The position numbers and the translations under genes were made by a program. 5,507 bases of DNA, taken from NCBI GenBank assembly GCA_013215865.1, contig JABSQL010000106.1, positions 1 through 5,507 on the forward strand, in the 5' to 3' direction. Below the pieces are notes generated by a model that had not been told where the DNA came from, did not search any database, and saw only the letters and a program-made list of their open reading frames with translations. The DNA is from Candidatus Margulisiibacteriota bacterium. Lineage in GTDB: Bacteria > Margulisbacteria > Marinamargulisbacteria > DT-59. Positions 1 to 5,507 of the stretch are shown in pieces (the stretch's first letter is position 1; every line of letters begins with the position of its first letter).

Positions 1-1181
1 ATGAGTATGAACACACCCCAAACTCTATTCCACTACCTGCAACTTTGAGCATGCTTTTGGGTGAAAAGATAAGCGAGATATCAGAAGGAGGTTCCACCAG
101 ACTATATAGCCCATACCCATTTCCATGGCGGGTGAAAACAGGGGGACTTCGAGATGATTTTGGGCGGCTTGCTTGGATTCAGTTTCAAAAAGATTCTGGC
201 AAACCATATTACCGATTTGAAAAACAAAATGGACAAAAAGTATTACGCTATGCAACTGCAGATTTAATGCGACCCTCTTGTATTGAGTGTCATAATTCTC
301 ATCCTGATACACCCAGAGATGACTGGAAAGTCGGAGATGTGAGAGGCATTTTAGAAATTTCAAGAACCGTTAGAACATCGGTGGGAGGTTCTATGTCGAG
401 CGTTAGGGCCGTTATTATTACGACGGCCCTGATTTTGGGGTGTATTGTGCTGTTGGTGGGAATCATCGTGTTTCGGTTGAAATCGGCGACCCTTAAACTT
501 CAAAAAAGAAAAGATGAAATGGCAGAGGTCTTGCATGAGAGGGGTATTCTACTCAGGGAAATTCATCATCGCGTCAAGAATAATTTGCAAGTGGTATCCA
601 CACTTCTGGGCCTTCAGTCTGATACCGTTAAAGATGAGGATACGAAACGTAAATTGAAGGACGCAGAAGAACGCGTTAGGTCGATGTCCATGATTCATCA
701 GCAACTATACGAATCAAATGATTTTGGCAAAATTGATTGTCACGATTACCTTGAGACACTCACCCATAATTTATTGATTACCTATAGTGAATCTCCAGGA
801 AATGTTCAGCTCGACTTGAATTCACATGGCGTCACATTAGATATTAATACCGCCATCCCCTGTGCCCTTATCATTAATGAGCTTGTGTCCAATTGCCTTA
901 AATATGCATGGAACAAAGATGAAATGGATCAGAAATTGAAAGTGCATCTTTCACAGATAGATGACCATATTGAACTGGTTGTATCTGATAATGGTAAGGG
1001 GTTCCCTGAAGATTTTAACATTGAAACTTGTACATCTCTTGGCATGGTATTGATCAATTCTTTGGTTGGCCAACTGGAAGGTACCTTAGAACGAAAAAAT
1101 GAGGGCGGCACAGAATTTAGAATTCGGTTTCCGTATCTGGCTAAATCACCGTCTAAAAAAGGGGGCCTAGATCCTGAATAA
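1..1181 (+). CDS. Heme-domain (DUF3365/Tll0287-like) sensor histidine kinase, 5' end outside window
   Basis: This is a membrane sensor kinase, partial at its 5' end. The frame is open from base 3, and the residues before the first internal TTG/ATG (45/51) already fit the sensor domain (SIPLPATL, then GEKISE), so the true start lies upstream. Visible parts in order are: the C-terminal half of a DUF3365/Tll0287-like domain, with YPFPWR (nt 114-131), a CIECH c-type heme site (279-293) and DWKVGDVRGILEI; one hydrophobic span (about 405-476); a short coiled linker; a HisKA_2 phosphoacceptor motif EIHHRVKNNLQ with the His pair at 564-569; and an HATPase with N-box NELVSN (876-893), G1 DNGKGF (987-1004), SLGM (from 1035) and GGT. 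All key ATPase residues are present. Covalent heme implies a periplasmic sensor, so a redox or gas signal is likely (inference). The gene overlaps the next by 8 bp. Its partners are presumably the two receivers downstream. Confidence 0.95.
   Translation, partial: EYEHTPNSIPLPATLSMLLGEKISEISEGGSTRLYSPYPFPWRVKTGGLRDDFGRLAWIQFQKDSGKPYYRFEKQNGQKVLRYATADLMRPSCIECHNSHPDTPRDDWKVGDVRGILEISRTVRTSVGGSMSSVRAVIITTALILGCIVLLVGIIVFRLKSATLKLQKRKDEMAEVLHERGILLREIHHRVKNNLQVVSTLLGLQSDTVKDEDTKRKLKDAEERVRSMSMIHQQLYESNDFGKIDCHDYLETLTHNLLITYSESPGNVQLDLNSHGVTLDINTAIPCALIINELVSNCLKYAWNKDEMDQKLKVHLSQIDDHIELVVSDNGKGFPEDFNIETCTSLGMVLINSLVGQLEGTLERKNEGGTEFRIRFPYLAKSPSKKGGLDPE
279..293 (+). other. c-type heme attachment motif CxxCH (CIECH) in the kinase sensor domain
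   Basis: The codons TGT ATT GAG TGT CAT give Cys-Ile-Glu-Cys-His, the canonical covalent heme c site. It is followed by NSHPDTP and the DWKVGDVRG block typical of Tll0287-like sensor domains. Attachment would require export and cytochrome c maturation. Heme binding is inferred from the motif and family. Confidence 0.8.
1159..1165 (+). promoter_or_regulatory. Ribosome binding site (AAGGGGG) that supports the CTG start of the REC-DHp gene
   Basis: A G-rich Shine-Dalgarno-like run inside the end of the kinase gene lies 8 nt before CTG 1174. This is the same spacing as between GGGAGG and the ATG of the third gene. It would not serve the ATG at 1219, which is more than 50 nt away. Confidence 0.6.
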
Positions 1182-1812
1182 AAACATCTTTATTGTTGAA
1201 GATGATGCCCTGATAGCGATGGGTCTTCGGAGGAAATTAGAAGCCCATGGTTACACGGTTGTTGGGCATGAAACCTATGCTGAAAAGGCCATAGACAGGG
1301 TTGTTCAAGCTCAACCTGATTTGGTCCTTATGGATATTATGTTGAAAGGAGAGATGAATGGTGTGCAAGCATCGAAGGAAATACTCTCAAAGATTCGTTT
1401 GCCGATAGTGTTTTTAACGGCGTATTCAGACAACAAAACTTTTTCAGAAGCAAAGGAGATATCTCCATATGCTTATATTTTGAAACCTTATTCAGAGAGA
1501 GAGTTGCTATGTAATATTGAGATTGCGCTTCACAAATTTGAATTAGAGTTACAATTGGATCAAAAAAGTGAAGCGCTTGAAAAATCACTTAAAGATTATA
1601 AAGATCTAATGCATGTGGCCGCCCACGATTTAAAGGTGCCTCTGACCACTCTCAATGGGTTGGTGTATCTTCTGGAAGAGGAAGGGTCTATTAAGCCCGA
1701 AGGAGAGGAACACTTTAAGCATCTTAAAAAAGTGTTAGATACCTCATTTAATGTTGTTCGATCTTTAAATGAAGATTTGGCCATCAAAAGGGGAGGAAAG
1801 AAACATGAATAA
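1174..1812 (+). CDS. Response regulator receiver fused to an ATPase-less HisKA (DHp) domain
   Basis: The protein is 212 aa if it starts at CTG 1174. The first ATG in frame (1219) would delete the first beta strand and the acidic pocket (IFIVEDD), so the start must lie upstream. An in-frame TAG at 1168-1170 leaves CTG 1174 (or ATC 1171) as the only candidates. Receiver: acidic pair D10/D11, phosphoacceptor D54 (VLMDIML), T82 (FLTAYS) and K104 (ILKPYS). This resembles the DIMLKGEMxG receivers often linked to sensor kinases. A charged helical linker (about 120-145) leads to an H-box, AAHDLKVPL with H151, and a second helix ending near residue 205. That is a dimerisation/phosphotransfer helix pair with no HATPase after it. 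The gene ends cleanly at TAA and overlaps the next gene by 8 bp, so it looks complete, not truncated. Likely role (inference): intermediate in a phosphorelay, taking phosphate on D54 and passing it through H151, or a dimeric adaptor. It carries no DNA-binding domain. Confidence 0.9.
   Translation: MNKNIFIVEDDALIAMGLRRKLEAHGYTVVGHETYAEKAIDRVVQAQPDLVLMDIMLKGEMNGVQASKEILSKIRLPIVFLTAYSDNKTFSEAKEISPYAYILKPYSERELLCNIEIALHKFELELQLDQKSEALEKSLKDYKDLMHVAAHDLKVPLTTLNGLVYLLEEEGSIKPEGEEHFKHLKKVLDTSFNVVRSLNEDLAIKRGGKKHE
1791..1796 (+). promoter_or_regulatory. Ribosome binding site (GGGAGG) for the single-domain receiver
   Basis: A strong Shine-Dalgarno match lies 8 nt before ATG 1805, inside the end of the preceding gene. 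It decides the start: the upstream in-frame ATG at 1769 has no comparable site and would add 12 residues that do not belong to a receiver fold. The ATGAATAA overlap suggests translational coupling. Confidence 0.85.
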
Positions 1813-2203
1813 ACCTATAAAAGTATTGCTCATTGATGATAATGAAAGCTGTAATTTTATTACGGAAAGAGTGCTTAGTAAGACGGGTCTTGCGGGTGAT
1901 ATTGCTGTTAAACTGAATGGCAAAGAAGCCCTGGACTACTTGATGGATATTGATAAAGATAGAAAAATATCGTTTCCTGAGCTTATTTTCTTGGACATTA
2001 ACATGCCGGTAATGGACGGGTTTGAGTTTTTAGATCAGTATGAAAAAGCAGGTTTTAATAAGAAACTCACCCGTATTGTGATGTTGACCAGTTCAATGAT
2101 GGAATCAGACAGGCAACGGGCCTTTAAGTTTCAATCTGTGGTGGATTATCTTGAAAAATTCATGGATGTTCAGAAAGCGAACGAGATCATCCATGCATTG
2201 TGA
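1805..2203 (+). CDS. Stand-alone receiver (CheY-like) response regulator
   Basis: This is a 132-aa single receiver domain, the normal size for a CheY/Spo0F-type protein with no output domain. Visible residues are the acidic pair D11/D12 (LLIDDN), phosphoacceptor D64 in IFLDINMPVMDG, switch Thr T95 (VMLTSS) and conserved Lys K118 (YLEKF). The usual Lys-Pro after beta 5 is Lys-Phe here (F119), a small departure from the family. The start is ATG 1805, preceded by GGGAGG at 8-nt spacing and overlapping the previous stop by 8 bp. As the last gene of the operon it is the probable end of the phosphorelay, with phosphate arriving from the kinase directly or through H151 of the preceding REC-DHp protein. 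With no DNA-binding domain, the output must be by protein contact or by passing phosphate elsewhere. The receiver assignment is secure; the partner assignment is inferred from position. Confidence 0.96.
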   Translation: MNKPIKVLLIDDNESCNFITERVLSKTGLAGDIAVKLNGKEALDYLMDIDKDRKISFPELIFLDINMPVMDGFEFLDQYEKAGFNKKLTRIVMLTSSMMESDRQRAFKFQSVVDYLEKFMDVQKANEIIHAL

Positions 2204-2248
2204 TGCTGAGGGCACTTCCATTTCTGTTCTTTTCTCTAGAAAGTAATC

Positions 2249-5200
2249 CTAGCGCATCTTCATAGCTGACGACATATTCTCATTCCGCCTAAGCATCTGG
2301 GTCTTTTCAGGAGCAGTATGCATTGTCTTTTGACGAGTGTTTGGAGTCGATTTGGAAACTGATTCCTCTCTCTGCCTTTTGTGTATAGGTTTTGTTTCAA
2401 CTGGTAGAGTCGGTTCTTTTTTTCTTCTTTTTCTTTTTGGTTCTCCTTGATGAGTTTGGTAATGAGACATTAGTAATAATTGTGCTAATCGGGTAACCGC
2501 AATCTGAAAATTGTTATTTCTAGAATGTTTAAGCAATCGGTTTAAGCTCTTTTTTGGAAGGATGCTATTATTTGAACGCGCGACGTCTAAAATACTCAGG
2601 ATATCACTTTGATTGGCAAGCTTTGGTATACTAAGTCGTACAAAACCAATATCCACTAATTTGAAAAGAGCATCCCTTTTTGAATAGTTAATCACTGAAC
2701 TGAACGGCAGTGCTATTTGGGGAGTTATATCTCTTAAAAATTTTATTTTTGATTGAGCGAATTCAAGTGAAGCCGAAGGGTCCATGTTGTCCATCATCAT
2801 TTGTTGAAGTAGTTTTATGCATTCGTCTTTTGTTTGAAAATAATAATTACGCATATGTTCAGCTAATTTCTTTTTATCATTATTAATTGCCCACATATAT
2901 ATAGTGGCACGGTGGTTTGGGCTTTTAAGTAAAAGATTATATACACTGACGGAAATAGGGGGGTGATCTTTGGTTCTATCTAAAATAGACAGGATTTGAC
3001 CTTTTTCAATATCATCTTGTACAGTCAGTAATATGTGATTCATTGGGAGTGTTTCGGATAATAATTTAAATTGAGGATGGCTAAAAAATGAAACGATATC
3101 AACCCTTAATCTTCTATCAAAAGCAACACTTTTATTGATAAGTTGTGACCGATTCTTGAAAAAAAGAGATATATGAGAAGCATCTATATGAGCCTGGATC
3201 ATCTGTATGAGTACCTCTTGGCAATTAGAGTATGTGTTAATATACCTTTCAAGTATATCTTTTGCGGATAGTTGATTGTTATTTTTAAAATACCATAATA
3301 AGAGTGTAAATAAGTTTTTTGGTTTTTTCTCGTCAGTATCAGGATATATTTTGTCTAAAGCCTTATTATATCCAAGAGAAACAAATTTATTTATATAATC
3401 TATTACAAGAGTATCACTGATTTCTATCACACCCGTGCACCGATTAATAAAGTCAAACATTTTTACTAGTGTAGTTTCAGGAATTTGTTTTAGAGTTTCT
3501 GCAAGAGGCAATTCCAATATAATATATTTGCCAAGTAATTTGGATAGGTTTTCAATATCTGGGTGCAACGCTAAGCCAATTAAGGGGATCCAGGAGAGTG
3601 TTTGAGCAAAATCTTTATCTAGACGGCTCAATTCCGTACAACATTTAATCATTTGGTTTATATCAGAATTGGGGGCACCGTGGAGTACCATAGTTTTAAG
3701 CATTTGATAAGATCCAAGTTTGTCGAGACTATTTAAGAGCTTTGGAGAATCTAAATCTCCAATCATTAAGTATAAATCATCAGTTGTGTCTAAAGTTATA
3801 TCATTGAATGAAGTAAAAACATCTTTTAGTTTGTCTGAAATATGGGTGTTTTTAAAGGTTGCTTCTAGCTTTGTTTTAGTGTCCTCAAGTTTCAGTGGAG
3901 GCTGATTTTTTTTGAGAAGCGTCTCTATTTTATGGCATATTTTTAAAAACATATACGTGCTTAATCCCTGAAAATTTTGTGATAGCAGCCACAGAATTTT
4001 GATAGCAGCTTCATTTTTTGAAGAGTCATTAGATAAATACCAAAGGGCTACTTTACCGCATTCTTCTTTTGGACGTTTGAATAGGTCTTTGAGGGTAGGG
4101 ATCTGTAGAGGGGATTCATCTTGAGTGCTTGCCAATAAGTTTTTAATTATGCGGCCGTTGATTTTTGCTCTATTCTGAGTCATGTCATTGTCCGAATCAT
4201 ATTCCATGGTGTATTTGTATAACTCTATATCACTTATATCAAGTTGTGATGCGTAAAATTTGAGATTTCTTTCAGCTTCAAGTGCCGCATTTTCAGATCC
4301 AATCACATTATTATTTTTTGACATAGAAAGACATTTATTAAGATCGTTTACTTTTTTGTCATATTCATTGCAAGCTTCATGTAGTTTTTTTAACAACAAA
4401 TGTAGGTCATCGGGCATTTGATTGAAAAAAAGTACATCCCAAGCAATTTTTAGGGGTATTTCAGACATAGGAAACCTATGAAGATCATCATTAACTTCCT
4501 TTAGACCCATCATGCTATATAGACAGGCGGGTATATGTCTATGGTTTCCGTCGTTTACGCAGGGTAAGAGTTTTTGTGTGTGAATCTCATTGAGTTTAGA
4601 AAGAATACGAGAAGTAAAGCTTTTATATCTAGCTATTAAATTGTCAAGAGTTGACGTAATACCATTAACACAGGCTAAGTCTAGCTCACTGAATGGATAT
4701 TCTAATAGCGATTCATTTCTATTCTCAACTGAAACTGAGCATAATAATTTATAATATTTCATTAATACCAAAAGGTGATTAACAATGTTCCCTTTTTCCT
4801 CAAGTTGATCCAGGCGATCAATACAGTGGTCTCTTATATTAACAAAGGCCTTTTTGATAGGTTCAGATCTGCAACATGACTTAAAAAAATTAAAAATTAA
4901 ATTTATGTATTCTTTTACTTTCTCAGGAGTTATGGCATCTTCATTGATATTCAAGGTCTTTTCCATTTCTGCTAGAGTATCTATTATGCTCTTTAGCAAA
5001 TCACAGGAACTGTCTGGCTTAGAGGTAGTTTTCCCCAAGGCAGTTAATACCCTTTTCAACTCAGCCACATTACTTAAAAACGGATCTTCTGAATCTCCAG
5101 AAAATTTAGAGTCTGGAGGGGTGGATTGATTGGCACATTTTACGAGCGTACTAACAGATAGCCCTTCTGGTATTGGATTTTGTGGAGGTGTGCTAGGGGT

Positions 5201-5329
5201 TAATGGCGGGCAGATATTTGTCGAAACTATAATTAGGGGGCATTTTTTTGGAATAGTTTCTCGACCTTCTTTTTTCTGTTCCATAAGTCGTGGCGGGATA
5301 ATTCTTGGTCGCACTGCTGTAAAAGCCAT
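2249..5329 (-). CDS. Large helical protein of unknown function with a basic, NLS-like C-terminal tail
   Basis: I do not recognise this 1026-aa protein. It starts at ATG 5329 (AAAAGGA site, 8 nt away) and stops at TAG 2249-2251. Layout: a Pro/Ser/Thr-rich, probably disordered N-terminus (residues 1-80, PPLTPSTPPQ at 41-50); a long helix-rich middle with many Leu, Lys, Asn and Cys; a probable coiled coil around 315-360; a segment at about 350-435 with a faint death-fold-like pattern; several PPR/alpha-solenoid-like hairpins at about 640-953; and a basic tail from 960 with PKRKRRKKE (964-972) and KRQR (984-987). No signal peptide, membrane span or catalytic motif is evident. Sampled lines show an AT-rich centre (16 of 60 G+C at 4321-4380, 14 of 60 at 3361-3420) but richer ends (28 of 60 at 2281-2340, 30 of 60 at 5161-5220). 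It is transcribed alone, convergent to the signalling operon. Candidate roles, both inferred: RNA/DNA-binding solenoid protein, or host-directed effector. The single uninterrupted 3-kb frame makes the gene real with high likelihood. Confidence 0.88.
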   Translation of the reverse strand: MAFTAVRPRIIPPRLMEQKKEGRETIPKKCPLIIVSTNICPPLTPSTPPQNPIPEGLSVSTLVKCANQSTPPDSKFSGDSEDPFLSNVAELKRVLTALGKTTSKPDSSCDLLKSIIDTLAEMEKTLNINEDAITPEKVKEYINLIFNFFKSCCRSEPIKKAFVNIRDHCIDRLDQLEEKGNIVNHLLVLMKYYKLLCSVSVENRNESLLEYPFSELDLACVNGITSTLDNLIARYKSFTSRILSKLNEIHTQKLLPCVNDGNHRHIPACLYSMMGLKEVNDDLHRFPMSEIPLKIAWDVLFFNQMPDDLHLLLKKLHEACNEYDKKVNDLNKCLSMSKNNNVIGSENAALEAERNLKFYASQLDISDIELYKYTMEYDSDNDMTQNRAKINGRIIKNLLASTQDESPLQIPTLKDLFKRPKEECGKVALWYLSNDSSKNEAAIKILWLLSQNFQGLSTYMFLKICHKIETLLKKNQPPLKLEDTKTKLEATFKNTHISDKLKDVFTSFNDITLDTTDDLYLMIGDLDSPKLLNSLDKLGSYQMLKTMVLHGAPNSDINQMIKCCTELSRLDKDFAQTLSWIPLIGLALHPDIENLSKLLGKYIILELPLAETLKQIPETTLVKMFDFINRCTGVIEISDTLVIDYINKFVSLGYNKALDKIYPDTDEKKPKNLFTLLLWYFKNNNQLSAKDILERYINTYSNCQEVLIQMIQAHIDASHISLFFKNRSQLINKSVAFDRRLRVDIVSFFSHPQFKLLSETLPMNHILLTVQDDIEKGQILSILDRTKDHPPISVSVYNLLLKSPNHRATIYMWAINNDKKKLAEHMRNYYFQTKDECIKLLQQMMMDNMDPSASLEFAQSKIKFLRDITPQIALPFSSVINYSKRDALFKLVDIGFVRLSIPKLANQSDILSILDVARSNNSILPKKSLNRLLKHSRNNNFQIAVTRLAQLLLMSHYQTHQGEPKRKRRKKEPTLPVETKPIHKRQREESVSKSTPNTRQKTMHTAPEKTQMLRRNENMSSAMKMR
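2414..2440 (-). other. Nuclear-localisation-like basic cluster (PKRKRRKKE) in the large protein
   Basis: Residues 964-972 read Pro-Lys-Arg-Lys-Arg-Arg-Lys-Lys-Glu. This matches the classical monopartite NLS pattern K-K/R-X-K/R, and a second basic group (KRQR, 984-987) lies 12 residues on. The tail is otherwise rich in Ser, Thr, Pro and Gln and looks disordered. Such a cluster can also simply bind nucleic acid, so nuclear import is only a hypothesis. Confidence 0.45.
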
Positions 5330-5507
5330 AATAAAATTCCTTTTGTTTCCCCTTTCTTTATATATATGGCTCTATAGAACAAACAGTGGGTAAAGCTGAG
5401 GGTAAATAAGTAGGGACGAAAGTGACAGTGAGATTGAAAGCAGGGGAAACAGGGAGAAAAGAGAGATAAAACCAAACCTTTAAATATCCCTTCAAGTAAC
5501 AAATAAT
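5330..5507 (-). promoter_or_regulatory. Upstream region of the large gene; weak AT-rich promoter candidate only
   Basis: No convincing gene lies in these 178 bp. On the - strand a TATATATAAAG stretch (about 5356-5366) and TATAGA (5371-5376) could be -10 elements, but no good -35 hexamer sits 16-18 nt upstream of either: TTGTTC at 5377-5382 is too close, and TTTACC at 5389-5394 is off by several bases. From about 5400 to 5475 the + strand is strongly purine-biased, so the - strand transcript, if it begins further upstream, would carry a pyrimidine-rich leader. No clear inverted repeat or operator is visible. Confidence 0.3.
5338..5341 (-). promoter_or_regulatory. Ribosome binding site (AGGA) for the large - strand gene
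   Basis: AAAAGGA on the - strand places AGGA 8 nt before ATG 5329, normal spacing. A second G-rich patch (AAGGGGAAA) lies about 10 nt further upstream and is too distant to be the main site. This supports ATG 5329 as the start. Confidence 0.65.

Noticed and set aside
45..51. TTG 45 or ATG 51 as the kinase start
   Set aside because: The frame is open to the window edge and the preceding residues fit the same sensor domain, so the gene is cut by the window.
1155..1181. A6G5 run as a programmed frameshift fusing the kinase to the next receiver
   Set aside because: The slippery codons are not phased correctly, and the downstream frame has TAG at 1168-1170 right after the run. A shift there would terminate; independent initiation with an 8-bp overlap explains the junction better.
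1769..1804. ATG 1769 as the start of the lone receiver
   Set aside because: It has no ribosome binding site and adds residues outside the receiver fold; ATG 1805 has GGGAGG at 8 nt.
1219..1812. Starting the REC-DHp gene at ATG 1219
   Set aside because: It would remove the first receiver strand and the acidic pocket (VEDD), and there is no ribosome binding site at usable spacing.
2204..2248. Intrinsic or bidirectional terminator between the convergent genes, e.g. CTTTTCTCTAGAAAG (2229-2243)
   Set aside because: The possible stem is only 4-5 A/T pairs with no GC-rich part and no following T run; termination may be Rho-dependent or lie within the opposing gene.
2249..5329. A secretion signal on the large protein
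   Set aside because: No Sec signal peptide is visible, and type III or IV secretion signals cannot be judged by eye; the effector idea therefore rests only on the NLS-like tail and eukaryote-like patterns.
4854..5393. Two + strand frames opposite the start of the large gene (4854-5129 and 5130-5393)
   Set aside because: They are antisense shadows of a long coding frame, with no ribosome binding sites or family features.
5233..5502. 89-aa - strand frame starting at TTG 5502
   Set aside because: It overlaps the start of the large gene in another frame, has no ribosome binding site and no recognisable protein features.

Overview
The window holds the 3' part of a two-component signalling operon on the + strand (about 1-2203). 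Facing it is one very large gene of unknown function on the - strand (2249-5329), preceded by about 180 bp of upstream sequence that runs to the window edge. No tRNA, rRNA, CRISPR array, insertion sequence or attachment site was seen. The first gene encodes a membrane histidine kinase with a periplasmic-type heme (CxxCH) sensor domain, which points to a Gram-negative bacterium. The unusual large protein, with a nuclear-localisation-like basic tail and degenerate helical repeats, would fit a host-associated lineage (for example an Endozoicomonas-like or other intracellular or symbiotic bacterium). That placement is inference only; nothing here fixes the taxon.

Signalling operon: three genes are packed with 8-bp overlaps. 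(1) A sensor kinase (cut at its 5' end by the window) has a Tll0287-like/DUF3365 c-heme domain, one visible membrane span, a HisKA_2-type dimerisation/phosphoacceptor domain and an HATPase domain. (2) A 212-aa protein joins a receiver domain to a HisKA-type phosphoacceptor helix pair (HDLK motif) but has no ATPase domain; it appears to start at a rare CTG codon. (3) A 132-aa stand-alone receiver has no output domain. Together they contain the parts of a His-Asp-His-Asp phosphorelay: kinase His, receiver Asp54, DHp His151, receiver Asp64. A redox, heme or gas-ligand stimulus would be the input, and a protein-protein interaction the likely output, because no DNA-binding domain is present.

The operon and the large gene converge, with only 45 bp between their stop codons and no convincing terminator. 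The large gene encodes 1026 aa: a proline-rich N-terminus, a long mostly helical middle, a run of weak PPR/alpha-solenoid-like helical hairpins towards the C-terminus, and a very basic tail (PKRKRRKKE, then KRQR). Its middle is much more AT-rich than its two ends. It is the best candidate in the window for something undescribed: possibly a nucleic-acid-binding protein or a host-directed effector. Its function cannot be read from the sequence.
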